A stretch of DNA of 64,000 nt from Methylorubrum sp. B1-46 (GCF_021117295.1 NZ_CP088247.1:1937001-2001000), one strand, 5' to 3'. Counted from the stretch's first letter, positions 26,366 through 36,489 are shown. The notes: generated by a model not told the origin, from the letters alone. A program made the numbers and translations.

Positions 26366-27790
26366 GTGGCACGTCTGATCATCGTCTCCAACCGTGTCGC
26401 CGTGCCCGCCGAGGGCAAGGATGCGGTCTCCGCAGGGGGGCTCGCCGTCGCAGTCAAGGAGGCGTTTTCCTCCTACGAGGGGCTGTGGTTCGGCTGGAGC
26501 GGAAACATCTGCGACAATCCGAGCACCGAGCCGGAGCTGATCGACCGCGGGCCGATCCAGTACGCCGTGCTTGATCTCTCGCCGCAGGACCACCGCGAGT
26601 ACTATGCCGGCTTCGCCAACCGGGCGCTCTGGCCGATCATGCATTACCGGATCGGGCTGGGGACCTTCTCCCGCTCGGATTATGCCGGCTACCAGCGCGT
26701 CAACCAGACCTTTGCCCAAGCGCTCGCCAAACTGGTCGAGCCCGACGACCTGATCTGGGTGCACGATTACCACCTGCTGCCGCTGGCCTCCGAGCTGCGC
26801 GGCCAGGGCATCGCCAACCCGATCGGCTACTTCCACCACATCCCGTGGCCGGCGGCCGACGTGTTCAACACTCTGCCGGCCAGCAGCGAATTGCTGCGCG
26901 CCATGGCCGATTACGACCTGATCGGTCTGCAGACCGATTCGGACGTGCAGAACCTCTCGCGCAACTTCATCGACACGATGCGGGCGATTCCGCTCGGCGG
27001 CGGCTCGATGATGGTGGACGGCCGCCGCACCCGGATCCGCTCCTTCCCCATCGGCATCGACGTGGCGGGCTTCAAGGAAGCTGCCGACAAGGCCGGCTCC
27101 AACAAGGTCGTGCGCGAGACCATGGCCGGTCTGCGCACCCGCAAGCTGCTCATCGGTGTCGACCGGCTCGACTATTCGAAGGGCGTCCCTGAGCGGATGG
27201 AGGCGGTGGATCGCTTCTTCGCCTCGAATCCCGATCAGCGCGGCAACGTCGTCTACATCCAGATCACCCCGAAATCCCGCAGCGAGGTGCCAGAATACGA
27301 GCAGCTCGCCCGCGAGGTGAACGAGAAGGTCGGCGACATCAACGGCATGCTCGGCGAGCCGGCCTGGACGCCGATCCAGTACGTCACCAAGGCCTATCCG
27401 CGGCCCGTGCTCGCCGGCCTCTACCGCGCTGCCCGCGTCGGCCTCGTCACGCCGATGCGCGACGGCATGAATCTGGTCGCCAAAGAATACGTCGTCGCCC
27501 AGAGCGAGGAGGACCCCGGCGTCCTCGTGCTGTCCAAGTTCGCGGGTGCCGCCCGGCAATTGCCCGAGGCGCTGCTCGTGAACCCCTACGACCGCTTCGA
27601 GGTCGCCGAGGCGATCCGGCAGGCGCTCTACATGCCCCGCGGCGAGCGCCTGGAACGCTGGAAGCCGATGGCCGAGCGCATGCTGCGCGAGGATGTCGAT
27701 TGGTGGGCACGCAACTTCATGGTGGAGCTGGAAACCTTCCGCACTGTCGAGCGCGAGCCGCCGAGCACGACGGCCGCAGCGGCGGAGTAG
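26366..27790 (+). CDS. otsA: Trehalose-6-phosphate synthase
   Basis: Joins UDP-glucose and glucose-6-phosphate to trehalose-6-phosphate in the cytosol, for osmotic and desiccation protection. The 474 residues are normal for OtsA (GT20): [10 protein letters not shown] at the N-terminus, the glucose-6-phosphate loop, [40 protein letters not shown] and [15 protein letters not shown] for the nucleotide-sugar site. GTG 26366 follows AGGACCGGAG and gives MARLIIVSN. No otsB phosphatase gene adjoins, so the second step must be encoded elsewhere. glgX follows after 163 bases. Confidence 0.96.
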   Translation: MARLIIVSNRVAVPAEGKDAVSAGGLAVAVKEAFSSYEGLWFGWSGNICDNPSTEPELIDRGPIQYAVLDLSPQDHREYYAGFANRALWPIMHYRIGLGTFSRSDYAGYQRVNQTFAQALAKLVEPDDLIWVHDYHLLPLASELRGQGIANPIGYFHHIPWPAADVFNTLPASSELLRAMADYDLIGLQTDSDVQNLSRNFIDTMRAIPLGGGSMMVDGRRTRIRSFPIGIDVAGFKEAADKAGSNKVVRETMAGLRTRKLLIGVDRLDYSKGVPERMEAVDRFFASNPDQRGNVVYIQITPKSRSEVPEYEQLAREVNEKVGDINGMLGEPAWTPIQYVTKAYPRPVLAGLYRAARVGLVTPMRDGMNLVAKEYVVAQSEEDPGVLVLSKFAGAARQLPEALLVNPYDRFEVAEAIRQALYMPRGERLERWKPMAERMLREDVDWWARNFMVELETFRTVEREPPSTTAAAAE

Positions 27791-27853
27791 TTTTGCCCGA
27801 ATGGCGAAGCGGTTGATTGTCCGAGCCGGTTGAGTTTTTCAGAATCGATCGAG

Positions 27854-27904
27854 GCATGCTCCCGCCCGCGGCCTCATCCTGAGGGGCCGCAGGCGGGAGC
27901 ATGC
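27854..27904. repeat. Long inverted repeat between otsA and glgX
   Basis: Arms of 20 bases (GCATGCTCCCGCCCGCGGCC and GGCCGCAGGCGGGAGCATGC, one mismatch) around TCATCCTGAGG. The CCTCATCCTGAGG core is a common dispersed sequence in rhizobial-type genomes. It could end the otsA transcript or be a small mobile palindrome. Confidence 0.8.
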
Positions 27905-27953
27905 GCTTTGACGGGACCCTGAATCGACGGGCCCCGCTTCACGAAGGACTGGG

Positions 27954-30047
27954 ATGATCGTCATCGAGGAGGGCCTGCCGACGCCGCTCGGCGCGCATTT
28001 CGACGGCCGCGGTGTCAACTTCGCCCTCTTCTCGCAGAACGCGACGCGGGTCGATCTCTGCCTGTTCGAGCCGGGCGCCAGGCACGAATCGCGCACGATC
28101 CGCTTGCCCTGCCGGACCGACGACGTCTTCCACGGCTATCTGCACGGTTTGCTGCCGGGCCAGCAATACGCCTACCGGGTGTTCGGCCCCTGGGACCCAG
28201 CGGCGGGGCATCGCTTCAACCCGGCCAAGCTCGTCCTCGATCCCTATGCCCGCGAGATCGCCGGCCGCATCCGTTGGCACGACGCGCTCTACAGCCACCG
28301 CCGCGGCGGTGCCCGCGAGGATCAGATCGACCGGCGCGACAGCGCCCCTTTCCTGCCTCGCGGCGTCGTCACCCGGCCCGAGACACCCGATGCCGTCGCC
28401 CTGCCGGCGCCGCGCCCGCTCCACGAGACGGTGATCTACGAGGCCCACGTCAAGGCACTGACCCGGACGCATCCGGCGCTCTCGGAGGCCGAGCGGGGCA
28501 CTTATCTCGGGCTCGCCCATCCGGCGATCATCGAGCACCTGTTGAAGCTCGGCGTCACCGCCCTCGAACTCCTGCCGATCCAGGCGTTTGCCGACGACCG
28601 TTTCCTCGTCGACAAGGGGCTCGTCAATTTCTGGGGCTACCAGCCCTACAACTACTTCGCCCCCGAGCCGCGCTATCTCGGCGAGGGCGGCGCGAGCGGT
28701 CTGCGCTTCGCCATCCGCGAACTCGCCTCGGCCGGCATCGAGACCCTGATCGACGTGGTCTACAACCACACGGCGGAAGGCGACCATCTCGGGCCGACGC
28801 TCGCCTTCCGCGGCATCGACAATGCGAGCTACTACAAGCTCGATCCCGAGAACCGGCGCCGCAACATCGACTGCACCGGCTGCGGCAACACCCTCAACGT
28901 CGCCCATCCGCGGGTGATGCGGATGGTGCTCGATAGCCTGCGCCACTGGGTGACCGCCTACGGTGTCGCGGGCTTCCGCTTCGACCTCGCCACCAGCCTC
29001 GGCCGCACGCCCGCTGACTTCTCCCCGCAGGCCGCCTTCTTCCAGGCGGTGCAGCAGGATCCTGTGCTCTCGCGGGTCAAGCTCATCGCCGAGCCCTGGG
29101 ACATCGGCGGGGGCGGCTACCAGCTCGGCGGCTATCCTTATGGCTGGAGTGAGTGGAACGACCAGTTCCGCGACAATCTGCGCGGCTTCTGGCGGGGGGA
29201 TGCCGGCACGCTGGCCAAGCTGACCCAGGGGCTCTCGGGCTCGCGCGAAATCTTCCTGCCGTCCGGCCGCTCGCCCTTGGCCAGCATCAACTTCGTCGCC
29301 TCGCATGACGGCTACACGCTGGCTGACGTCGTCGCCTACGCGGAGAAGCACAACGACGCCAACGGCGAGGAGAACCGCGACGGCCACGGCCACAATCTCT
29401 CGGCCAATTACGGGATCGAGGGCCCGACCGACGATTCCCGCATCCTGGCGTTACGCGCCCGGCAGAAGCGCAACATGCTGGCCTGCGTGTTCTTCGCGCA
29501 AGGCGTGCCGATGCTGCTGATGGGTGACGAGCGCTCGCGCACGCAGTCCGGCAACAACAACGCCTATTGCCAGGACAACGCCGTGAGCTGGATGGATTGG
29601 GAGGCCGATCCCGATCCGACGCTGAGCGAATTCGTCGGCAACCTCGCGGCCCTGCGCCGGGCCTGCCGCTCCTTGCGGCGTCGCCACTTCCTTCTCGGCA
29701 GCCGCGTCGGCGAGACCGACCTGAAGGACGTCCACTGGCTCTCCCCGGACGGGACCGAGATGGATGAAGCCGCCTGGGGCGACGGTGAGCGCCGCGCCTT
29801 CGGCATGCAGATGAGCAACGACATCGAGGGTTCGGAACGCGTCCTTATCCTCATGAACGCGGCGCCGGAGCCCTGCCCCTTCGCCCTGCCGCCGGAGCTG
29901 GGCGGCCCCTGGCGCCCGGTCTTCGACACCACCCTCGCCACCGGTGCGGTTCCCGACGGCACCCGTCCGCCGGTGCGGGCCGGCGGCACCGTCGATCTGC
30001 CCGAGCGGGCGGTGCTGGTGCTGAAGTCACCGCCGATCCTCGACTGA
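27954..30047 (+). CDS. glgX: Glycogen debranching enzyme (GlgX/TreX type)
   Basis: Hydrolyses alpha-1,6 branches of glycogen or limit dextrins in the cytosol. The 697 residues show an N-terminal CBM48 domain ([22 protein letters not shown], about 8-100), then the GH13 barrel with [23 protein letters not shown], the nucleophile in [11 protein letters not shown] (about residue 340), acid/base in LIAEPWDIG and the transition-state histidine-aspartate in [28 protein letters not shown] is diagnostic of the GlgX group. Its position beside otsA suggests trehalose/glycogen turnover. ATG 27954 follows GAAGGACTGGG. Confidence 0.95.
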   Translation: MIVIEEGLPTPLGAHFDGRGVNFALFSQNATRVDLCLFEPGARHESRTIRLPCRTDDVFHGYLHGLLPGQQYAYRVFGPWDPAAGHRFNPAKLVLDPYAREIAGRIRWHDALYSHRRGGAREDQIDRRDSAPFLPRGVVTRPETPDAVALPAPRPLHETVIYEAHVKALTRTHPALSEAERGTYLGLAHPAIIEHLLKLGVTALELLPIQAFADDRFLVDKGLVNFWGYQPYNYFAPEPRYLGEGGASGLRFAIRELASAGIETLIDVVYNHTAEGDHLGPTLAFRGIDNASYYKLDPENRRRNIDCTGCGNTLNVAHPRVMRMVLDSLRHWVTAYGVAGFRFDLATSLGRTPADFSPQAAFFQAVQQDPVLSRVKLIAEPWDIGGGGYQLGGYPYGWSEWNDQFRDNLRGFWRGDAGTLAKLTQGLSGSREIFLPSGRSPLASINFVASHDGYTLADVVAYAEKHNDANGEENRDGHGHNLSANYGIEGPTDDSRILALRARQKRNMLACVFFAQGVPMLLMGDERSRTQSGNNNAYCQDNAVSWMDWEADPDPTLSEFVGNLAALRRACRSLRRRHFLLGSRVGETDLKDVHWLSPDGTEMDEAAWGDGERRAFGMQMSNDIEGSERVLILMNAAPEPCPFALPPELGGPWRPVFDTTLATGAVPDGTRPPVRAGGTVDLPERAVLVLKSPPILD

Positions 30048-30066
30048 GCCGCCGGCCTTAGGTGTA

Positions 30067-30108
30067 GGGTCCCGAAAGGTGGTCACCGGCTTTCGGAAGA
30101 AGACGATG
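30067..30108. repeat. Dispersed palindrome, family A, copy 2
   Basis: GTCCCGAAAGGTGGTCACCGGC followed by TTTCGGAAGAAGACGATG. It matches 4481-4526 at nearly every position, including the asymmetric tail, and lies in the glgX-upp spacer. Confidence 0.8.
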
Positions 30109-30195
30109 CTCCAGAAAACGCCGCGCGCGTCTCGGTTTCCGCCGCTCCCCGTGGCATCGTGCTCTCCGATCGCGACAGCCATGGAGACGGGTTCG

Positions 30196-30846
30196 ATGCA
30201 GGCGGAGAGCGGTGGCGCGGCGCGGGTGACGGTGGTCGATCACCCCCTCGTCCAGCACAAGCTGACGATGATGCGCGACGGCGAGCGCTCGACCAAGGGA
30301 TTCCGCGAACTCCTCAACGAGATCGGCATGCTGCTGGCCTACGAGGTGACCCGCGATCTGCCGCTCGAACCGGTCACCATCCAGACGCCGATTCAGGCGA
30401 TGGAGGGACGCCGGATCGCCGGCAAGAAGCTGGTGCTGGCTCCGATCCTGCGCGCCGGCGTCGGCTTCCTCGACGGTATGCTCTCGCTGATGCCCTCGGC
30501 TCGCGTCGCCCATGTCGGGCTCTACCGCGATCCCGACACGCTCCAGGCAGTGGAGTACTATTTCAAGAGCCCGTCGGATCTGGCCGACCGCACGGTGCTG
30601 GTGCTCGACCCCATGCTCGCCACCGCCAATTCCGCGGTCGCGGCGGTGGAGCGGCTCAAGAGCCGGGGCGCGAAGGATCTCCGCTTCGTCTGCCTGCTCG
30701 CCGCCCCCGAGGGCATCGCCCGCTTCCAGGAGGCGCATCCCGACGTGCCGGTCTGGACCGCGGCGATCGACAGCCACCTCAACGACCACGGCTACATCGT
30801 GCCGGGTCTAGGGGATGCCGGCGACCGGATGTACGGCACGCGGTGA
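30196..30846 (+). CDS. upp: Uracil phosphoribosyltransferase
   Basis: Salvages uracil to UMP with PRPP. From 30196 the protein has 216 residues, close to the usual 209: [37 protein letters not shown], the PRPP loop [21 protein letters not shown] and the uracil-binding [19 protein letters not shown] 30196 has GGAG nine bases upstream; ATG 30181 (221 residues) is an alternative. Single gene, isolated from glgX by a family A repeat. Confidence 0.95.
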   Translation: MQAESGGAARVTVVDHPLVQHKLTMMRDGERSTKGFRELLNEIGMLLAYEVTRDLPLEPVTIQTPIQAMEGRRIAGKKLVLAPILRAGVGFLDGMLSLMPSARVAHVGLYRDPDTLQAVEYYFKSPSDLADRTVLVLDPMLATANSAVAAVERLKSRGAKDLRFVCLLAAPEGIARFQEAHPDVPVWTAAIDSHLNDHGYIVPGLGDAGDRMYGTR

Positions 30847-30855
30847 GTTTTCCGC

Positions 30856-31137
30856 TCAGCTTTGCCGGGCTTGGGCCGCATGGCGGATCGTGACGATGAT
30901 GACGGCATCGGCCGTCTCATCGACGGTGTAGTAGATCAGGTAAGGAAGCCTCGGCACGACGAAGCGGCGCACCTTCGGCCGCACGACGCGCCCGGCATCC
31001 GGATACACCGTCAGAAGCGCAAAGGCGTCTCGGATCGTCTTCTGTACATGGAGGGCGGCTGAAGGGTTTTCTCGATGGATGTGGTCAGCGATCTCGCGCA
31101 GGCGCCGGGTTGCGCGCCGGGAGACTTCGAGCTTCAT
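30856..31137 (-). CDS. ParE/RelE-superfamily toxin
   Basis: A 93-residue protein with the ParE pattern: KLEVSRRATRRLREIADHIHRENPSAALHVQKTIRDAF at the N-terminus, LLTVYPDAGRVVRPKVRRFVVPRLPYLIYYTVD in the sheet, and IVTIRHAAQARQ at the end. RelE-type members cut mRNA on the ribosome while ParE members poison gyrase; the sequence favours ParE but does not settle it. Its ATG overlaps the stop of the upstream antitoxin gene by four bases, the normal order (antitoxin first). Confidence 0.88.
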   Translation of the reverse strand: MKLEVSRRATRRLREIADHIHRENPSAALHVQKTIRDAFALLTVYPDAGRVVRPKVRRFVVPRLPYLIYYTVDETADAVIIVTIRHAAQARQS

Positions 31138-31358
31138 CGCTCGAAACTGCGGAAGGCGGCTTCGATCTCTTTCGGCGAGGCCAACTCGCCCCTCTCGATC
31201 TCGGCCAGCCCGGCCAGTACATCTTCCAGGTGCTCGGGATCGATGTCCTCCGCTGCGCCGACGCGTGCGAGGCCGAGCATGGCCTCGGCGATTGTGTTCT
31301 GATCGGCGGCGGGGAGCCGGCGGACGGTTTCGACGGCTAGTTCGAGCAGCTTCGTCAT
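31134..31358 (-). CDS. Antitoxin partner of the ParE-type toxin
   Basis: A 74-residue acidic protein (MTKLLELAVETVRRLPAADQNTIAEAMLGLARVG...), with alternating helices and an acidic C-terminus ending in FRSFER. It is assigned by position: four-base overlap with the toxin gene and antitoxin-first order. Residues 5-30 resemble the short helical antitoxins found with ParE toxins. ATG 31358 is used; the frame reaches 31418 with poor coding character. It probably represses its own operon. Confidence 0.75.
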   Translation of the reverse strand: MTKLLELAVETVRRLPAADQNTIAEAMLGLARVGAAEDIDPEHLEDVLAGLAEIERGELASPKEIEAAFRSFER

Positions 31359-31471
31359 GAGGTCACCTTCAGCATCCGAGTTGTAACACGGCTCGACGCG
31401 CCTCGTCCCATGCGCCATCTGAGCCGGGCGTACGAGCGATCAACCCGCCGCGTGAACCCCGAGGAAGCCCC

Positions 31472-32482
31472 ATGACAAAAAGCCTGCCCGACACCATGCG
31501 CCAGATCCGCTTCACCGGCGCGGGCGGACCGGAGGTCATCGCGGTCGAGACCGTGCCGCTGCCGAAGCCTGCCGCCGGGCAGGTGCTGGTCGAGGTGGTC
31601 GCGGCGGGCGTCAACCGGCCCGACATTATGCAGCGCCAGGGCAGCTACCCGCCGCCCAAGGGCGCGACCGAGATTCCCGGCCTTGAGATCGCGGGCCGCA
31701 TCGCCGCGCTGGGCGAGGGCGTGACGGATCTCTCCGTGGGCGACGAGGTCTGCGCCCTCGTCATCAGCGGCGGCTATGCCGAGTTCGCCGTCGCCGAGGC
31801 GGGGCAGGTGCTGAAGCGGCCGGGGCCGCTCTCGCTGGTGGAGGCGGCGGGGCTGCCGGAGACGGTCTTCACGGTCTATTCCACGGTGATCCAGCGCGGG
31901 CGGCTGCAGAAGGGCGAGACCTTCCTCGTCCATGGCGGGTCGAGCGGCATCGGCACCACCGCGATCCAGATCGCCAAGCAGCACGGCGCCCGCGTCCTCA
32001 CCACAGCGGGCTCGGCCGAGAAGTGCCGGTTCTGCGAGGAGCTGGGGGCGGATGCCGCCATCAACTACCGCGAGGCGGATTTCGCCGAGGAGGTGAAACG
32101 CCTCACCGACGGCAAGGGCGTCGATGTCATCCTCGACATGGTGGGCGCGGCCTATCTCCAGAAGAACATCGCTTCGCTCGCCGTCGAGGGACGCTTCGTG
32201 CAGATCGCCTTCATGCAGGGCTACAAGGCCGAGAGCCTGACCTTGACCCCGATCATGCTCAAGCGCCTGACGATCACCGGCGCGACCCTGCGGGCCCAGG
32301 CCAAGGAGGCCAAGGCCGCCATCGCCGAAGGGCTGAAGCGGGATGTCTGGCCGCTGGTCGAGGCGGGCAAGATCCGGCCGATCGTCCACGCCACCTTCCC
32401 GCTGGAAGAGGCGCGCAAGGCGCATGAGCTGATGGAGACGAGCAGCCACACGGGCAAGATCCTGCTTGTCACCGGGCGCTGA
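31472..32482 (+). CDS. NAD(P)H quinone oxidoreductase (zeta-crystallin/PIG3-like MDR)
   Basis: A 336-residue medium-chain reductase without zinc ligands. The N-terminal GroES-like domain contains GVNRPDIMQRQGSYPPPKGA and GLEIAGRI; the nucleotide domain has the loop VHGGSSGIGTTAIQIAKQHGARV (about 148-170), typical of the NADPH-dependent quinone reductase/PIG3 group. It would reduce quinones or enals in the cytosol. ATG 31472 starts the gene 114 bases from the divergent antitoxin gene. Confidence 0.9.
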   Translation: MTKSLPDTMRQIRFTGAGGPEVIAVETVPLPKPAAGQVLVEVVAAGVNRPDIMQRQGSYPPPKGATEIPGLEIAGRIAALGEGVTDLSVGDEVCALVISGGYAEFAVAEAGQVLKRPGPLSLVEAAGLPETVFTVYSTVIQRGRLQKGETFLVHGGSSGIGTTAIQIAKQHGARVLTTAGSAEKCRFCEELGADAAINYREADFAEEVKRLTDGKGVDVILDMVGAAYLQKNIASLAVEGRFVQIAFMQGYKAESLTLTPIMLKRLTITGATLRAQAKEAKAAIAEGLKRDVWPLVEAGKIRPIVHATFPLEEARKAHELMETSSHTGKILLVTGR

Positions 32483-32499
32483 GGCCACAGGTTTCAGCA

Positions 32500-32525
32500 G
32501 GAACTCTCGAAGCCGGAGCGGCGTT
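32500..32525 (+). promoter_or_regulatory. EcfG-type promoter (perfect consensus)
   Basis: GGAAC (32500-32504), 17 bases, CGTT (32522-32525): an exact match to the alphaproteobacterial general-stress consensus GGAAC-N16/17-CGTT. It starts 18 bases after the oxidoreductase stop and drives the small membrane protein at 32584, with a predicted leader of about 50 bases. Confidence 0.8.
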
Positions 32526-32583
32526 GGCCAAGCATAACCGATGCTGACGCCGCCCCTTTGCCGGGCGGAAGAGAGGGAGTTTC

Positions 32584-32862
32584 ATGGCCCAGATCGAGAA
32601 CCAGACCGATGCCCGCCAGGGTGCGAAGGGCAAGCCGGTCCTTTACGTGCTGGTGGCGAGCCTCGCCCTGCTGGCGGTGGCGACCGTCGGCCTCCTGAGC
32701 TGGAACCGGGCCGAGTCACCCGCCGACCATGCCGGCAAGAGCCAGGAATCGGCCCGCGAGATGACGACCGGGTCCGTCAACAAGGCTCCGTCCTCCAACA
32801 GCGGCAACGTGCCGGCCGAGAACCCGGCCTATCCGCAGCCGTCGCAGAAGTCGGCTCAGTAA
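32584..32862 (+). CDS. Small single-pass membrane protein, EcfG-promoted
   Basis: A 92-residue protein: polar N-terminus (MAQIENQTDARQGAKGKP), one membrane segment VLYVLVASLALLAVATVGLLSW (about 19-40), and a polar, Ser/Asn/Pro-rich tail predicted to be disordered and periplasmic. The Shine-Dalgarno GAGAGGGAG is ideal. A perfect EcfG promoter lies upstream and a strong bidirectional terminator follows, so it is a single-gene stress transcript. No known family recognised. Confidence 0.85.
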   Translation: MAQIENQTDARQGAKGKPVLYVLVASLALLAVATVGLLSWNRAESPADHAGKSQESAREMTTGSVNKAPSSNSGNVPAENPAYPQPSQKSAQ

Positions 32863-32887
32863 GGCCTCACATCCCCGATCACGAAAA

Positions 32888-32925
32888 GGCCGCCCGAGAC
32901 CCTGTCTCGGGCGGCCTTTTCGTTT
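32888..32925. terminator. Bidirectional intrinsic terminator
   Basis: A perfect 13-base stem (GGCCGCCCGAGAC with GTCTCGGGCGGCC, loop CCT) with TTTTCGTTTTT on the plus side and TTTTCG on the minus side. It separates the small membrane protein gene and hbd, which converge. Confidence 0.93.
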
Positions 32926-32940
32926 TTAGGGCATTCCGCC

Positions 32941-33822
32941 TCAGCGGGTCGGGACCGGCGTCTCGCCGCGGTAATCGTAGAAGCCGCGCTTGGTCTTGCG
33001 GCCGAGCCAGCCGGCCTCGACATATTTCACCAAGAGCGGGCAGGGCCGGTACTTCGAATCGGCCAGCCCCTCGTAGAGCACCTGCATCACCGACAGGCAG
33101 GTATCGAGGCCGATGAAGTCGGCGAGCTGCAGCGGGCCCATCGGATGGTTCGCCCCGAGCCGCATCGCGGTGTCGATTGATTCCACCGAGCCGACGCCCT
33201 CATAGAGGGTGTAGATCGCCTCGTTGATCATCGGCAGCAGGATGCGGTTGACGATGAAGGCCGGGAAGTCCTCCGACATGGTCGAGGTCTTGCCGAGCTT
33301 GGCGATGAAGGCCTTGGCCGATTCGTAGGTCGGATCCTCGGTGGCGATGCCGCGGATCAACTCGACGAGCTGCATCACCGGCACCGGGTTCATGAAGTGG
33401 ATGCCGATGAAGCGGTCCGGCCGGTCGGTCGCGGCCGCGAGCCGGGTAATCGAGATCGAGGAGGTGTTGGTCGCGACCAGCGCGTCGGGCTTGAGCGAGG
33501 GACAGAGCGTCTGGAAGATCTTGCGCTTGGTCGCCTCGTCCTCGGTGGCGGCCTCGATGACGAGGTCGCAGGGGCCGAGATCGTCGAAGCTGCGCGCCGC
33601 CGCGATGCGCGCCAGGGCGCTGCGGCGCTGCTCGTCGCTCAGCGTGCCCTTCTGGACCTGACGCGTGAGGTTCGCGTCGATGAGACCGAGCCCGGCCGCG
33701 ATCCGCTCGGGATCCCGGTCGTGCAGCCGAACGTCGAGGCCGGAGGCCGCGCAGACATGCGCGATGCCGTTCCCCATCTGGCCGGCACCGACGATGCCGA
33801 CCGTCTTGATCTCGATGCCCAT
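32941..33822 (-). CDS. hbd: 3-hydroxybutyryl-CoA dehydrogenase
   Basis: Interconverts acetoacetyl-CoA and 3-hydroxybutyryl-CoA with NAD(P). The 293 residues show the Rossmann start KTVGIVGAGQMGNGIAHVCA, VIEAATEDEATKRKIF, NTSSISITRLA, catalytic His in FIGIHFMNPVPVMQLVELI and the C-terminal GPLQLADFIGLDTC, RCPLL...GRKTKRGFYDY pattern. ATG 33822 is chosen to match family length; ATG 33852 has a better Shine-Dalgarno and is an alternative. Upstream etfA and etfB suggest a C4 acyl-CoA role such as PHB or ethylmalonyl-CoA pathway metabolism. Confidence 0.94.
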   Translation of the reverse strand: MGIEIKTVGIVGAGQMGNGIAHVCAASGLDVRLHDRDPERIAAGLGLIDANLTRQVQKGTLSDEQRRSALARIAAARSFDDLGPCDLVIEAATEDEATKRKIFQTLCPSLKPDALVATNTSSISITRLAAATDRPDRFIGIHFMNPVPVMQLVELIRGIATEDPTYESAKAFIAKLGKTSTMSEDFPAFIVNRILLPMINEAIYTLYEGVGSVESIDTAMRLGANHPMGPLQLADFIGLDTCLSVMQVLYEGLADSKYRPCPLLVKYVEAGWLGRKTKRGFYDYRGETPVPTR

Positions 33823-33980
33823 ACCCGTATCGCGTCCTACCTGCTGCGGCATCGTCCTCTCGACCGCATCCCTAGAATGCGGCACTGCAACAAATGCGTC
33901 AAACCGGCCTCAAGCCGCAGGTGCGGGAGAGTGTCCCGAGGCTGGTTCGACGCGTACCGTGCAGTCCGTTACCGATCCTT

Positions 33981-34934
33981 CTACCGGTCCTTGGCCTTGG
34001 CAATCTCGGCCTGCAAGTCCGGCACGACCTGAAACAGGTCGCCGACCAGTCCGTAATCCGCCACCTGGAAGATCGGCGCATCCTCGTCCTTGTTGACGGC
34101 GACGATGACCTTCGAATCCTTCATGCCGGCCAAGTGCTGGATCGCGCCGGAGATGCCCACCGCCACGTAGAGGTCGGGTGCCACCACCTTGCCGGTCTGG
34201 CCGACCTGCCAGTCGTTCGGGGCGTAGCCTGCATCGACCGCCGCGCGGGAGGCGCCGACCGCAGCGCCGAGCGCGTCGGCCAGCGGCTCGATCAGCTCCT
34301 TGAACTTCTCCGCCGAGCCGAGCGAGCGGCCGCCGGAGACGATGAACTTGGCCGAGGCCAGCTCCGGCCGGTCGGACTTGGCGATCTCTTCCGACTTGTA
34401 GGCGGCACCCAGTGCGTCCGGCGTCGCGGCCGAGACGGATTCGACCGGGGCAGCGGAACCGCCCGCTTCGGCCGGCTTGAAGGCGGCGGTGCGCACGGTG
34501 ATGACGCGCTTGCCGGCACCGGCCTGCACGGTCTGGATCGCGTTGCCGGCGTAGATCGGCCGCTCGAACGTGTCGGGCGAGACGACCTTGATGATGTCGG
34601 AGATCTGCGCGACGTCGAGGAGCGCGGCCACCCGCGGCAGGGTGTTCTTGCCCGTGGTCGTGGCGGCGGCCACGATCGCATCGTAGGGCTCGGCAATTGC
34701 GGCGATCAGCGCGGCGCTCGGCTCGGCGAGGTCGTGGTCGTAGGTGCCGTCCTCGGCGTTCAGCACCTTCTCGACGCCGTCGAGCTTGGCCGCGGCCTCG
34801 GCCGCCGCCTTGGAGCCAGTGCCGAGCACCAGGGCGTGGATGGGCGCGCCCAGTTCCTTGGCCGCGGTCAGCGCCTTCAGCGTACCGTCCTTGATCTGTC
34901 CGTTGGCGTGCTCGACGTAGAGGAGCGTGGTCAT
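33981..34934 (-). CDS. etfA: Electron transfer flavoprotein, alpha subunit
   Basis: FAD-binding subunit of ETF, which passes electrons from acyl-CoA dehydrogenases to the quinone pool via ETF-QO. The 317 residues include the N-terminal domain ([28 protein letters not shown]) and the C-terminal FAD domain with [63 protein letters not shown] and [22 protein letters not shown]. It follows etfB by 70 bases and precedes hbd in the same orientation. Confidence 0.97.
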   Translation of the reverse strand: MTTLLYVEHANGQIKDGTLKALTAAKELGAPIHALVLGTGSKAAAEAAAKLDGVEKVLNAEDGTYDHDLAEPSAALIAAIAEPYDAIVAAATTTGKNTLPRVAALLDVAQISDIIKVVSPDTFERPIYAGNAIQTVQAGAGKRVITVRTAAFKPAEAGGSAAPVESVSAATPDALGAAYKSEEIAKSDRPELASAKFIVSGGRSLGSAEKFKELIEPLADALGAAVGASRAAVDAGYAPNDWQVGQTGKVVAPDLYVAVGISGAIQHLAGMKDSKVIVAVNKDEDAPIFQVADYGLVGDLFQVVPDLQAEIAKAKDR

Positions 34935-35004
34935 CGGCAAAACTTTCGAAGAGGGGAGGGGGCGTCGCTCGACCGAAATCGGGAGCGACGCGGCCTAAAA
35001 GACG

Positions 35005-35754
35005 TCAGAGCACGCCGGCTTCGACCTTGAGCTTCTGCACCAGCTCGGCCGCGGAGCCGACCTTGACGCCGGCCTGCCGGCCCGGCGGCTCGGCGACCTT
35101 GAGCACGGTCAGCTTCGGCGTGACGTCGATCCCGAGGCCTTCCGGGGACAGCTCTTCCAGCGGCTTCTTCTTCGCCTTCATGATGTTGGGCAGCGATGCG
35201 TAGCGCGGCTCGTTGAGGCGCAGGTCCGTCGTGACGATCGCCGGCAGCTTCAGCGACACGGTCTGGAGACCGCCATCGACCTCGCGCGTCACGTCGATGC
35301 TTCCATCGCCGAAGTCGAGCTTGAACGCGAAGGTGCCCTGCGGCCAACCCAGCAGCGCCGCGAGCATCTGGCCGGTCTGGTTCGAATCGTCGTCGATCGC
35401 CTGCTTGCCGAGGATGACGAGGTTCGGGCTCTCCTTTTCCACCACGGCCTTCAGCACCTTGGCGACGGCGAGCGGCTCGCAATTCACATCGGTCTTCACG
35501 AGGATCGCCCGGTCGGCGCCCATGGCGAGCGCGGTGCGAAGCGTCTCCTGCGCCTGCTGCGGGCCGATCGAGACGGCGACGATCTCGCTGACCTTGCCCT
35601 TCTCCTTCAGACGGATCGCCTCCTCGACGGCGATCTCGTCGAAGGGGTTCATCGACATCTTGACGTTGGCCAGTTCCACGCCCGACCCGTCGGCCTTGAC
35701 GCGGATCTTCACGTTGTAATCGACGACCCGCTTGACGGGCACCAGAACCTTCAT
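35005..35754 (-). CDS. etfB: Electron transfer flavoprotein, beta subunit
   Basis: AMP-binding, electron-channelling partner of EtfA. The 249 residues show [83 protein letters not shown] (AMP site) and [23 protein letters not shown], the recognition loop for acyl-CoA dehydrogenases. ATG 35754. First gene of etfB-etfA-hbd. Confidence 0.97.
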   Translation of the reverse strand: MKVLVPVKRVVDYNVKIRVKADGSGVELANVKMSMNPFDEIAVEEAIRLKEKGKVSEIVAVSIGPQQAQETLRTALAMGADRAILVKTDVNCEPLAVAKVLKAVVEKESPNLVILGKQAIDDDSNQTGQMLAALLGWPQGTFAFKLDFGDGSIDVTREVDGGLQTVSLKLPAIVTTDLRLNEPRYASLPNIMKAKKKPLEELSPEGLGIDVTPKLTVLKVAEPPGRQAGVKVGSAAELVQKLKVEAGVL

Positions 35755-35916
35755 GGCTGTCGCTTTCCTCCGCTCCTGCGAGGTCCCGGCGTCACTTGAC
35801 GGACAGCTCTCGGACCCGCTTGACCGCGTTTGATGGGATTGTCGGGGCGGCGGGACCGTAACGAGGCGATTTCCCGATTGTCAACGCGCCTTATCGGGGG
35901 CGTGACTTACGGATAT

Positions 35917-36489
35917 TCACCGGTTCTGGCCAGGCACCCAGAGCACGTCGTCGGCGCCGTCGCGGTTGGCCGCGCGGGAGGCCACGAACAGGAAGTCCGA
36001 GAGCCGGTTGAGATATTGCAGGGCTTCCGCCGAGATCGCCTCGCTCTCGATGCCCGACAGCGCCACCACCAGCCGCTCGGCGCGGCGGCAGACGGTGCGG
36101 GCGAGGTGGAGCGCGGCGGCCGTGGCCGACCCGCCGGGCAGGACGAAGGATTTCAGCGGCGGGATATTGGCGTTGAGCGTGTCGATCTCCGTCTCCAGCC
36201 GCTGCACCTGGGCGGCGACGACGCGCAGGGGCTCATAGCCCAGCGGCTTGTCGCTCGGCGGGGTGGCGAGATCGGCGCCGAGATCGAACAGGTCGTTCTG
36301 GATGCGCGCCAGCATCGCGTCGAGGGCGGGTTCGGCGGTGAGGCGGGCGAGCCCAATGCAGGCATTGGTCTCGTCGACGGTGCCGTAGGCCTCCACCCGC
36401 AGATCCGCCTTCGAGCGGCGCTCGCCGTTGGCCAGCCCGGTCGTGCCCTGGTCGCCGGTGCGGGTGTAGATGCGGTTGAGCTTGACCAA
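35917..36489 (-). CDS. PduO-type ATP:cob(I)alamin adenosyltransferase
   Basis: Makes adenosylcobalamin from cob(I)alamin and ATP. The 190 residues carry the ATP motif YTRTGDQGTTGLANGERRSK (residues 8-27), YGTVDETNACIGL, LFDLGADLATPP, FVLPGGSATAAALHLARTVCRRAER and the C-terminal LNRLSDFLFVASR. It starts at TTG 36489, six bases after GGGAGGG, a strong ribosome site. Adenosylcobalamin serves mutases of methylmalonyl- and ethylmalonyl-CoA type, in keeping with the neighbouring acyl-CoA genes. A separate transcript: a terminator lies just upstream at 36525-36564. Confidence 0.96.
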   Translation of the reverse strand: MVKLNRIYTRTGDQGTTGLANGERRSKADLRVEAYGTVDETNACIGLARLTAEPALDAMLARIQNDLFDLGADLATPPSDKPLGYEPLRVVAAQVQRLETEIDTLNANIPPLKSFVLPGGSATAAALHLARTVCRRAERLVVALSGIESEAISAEALQYLNRLSDFLFVASRAANRDGADDVLWVPGQNR

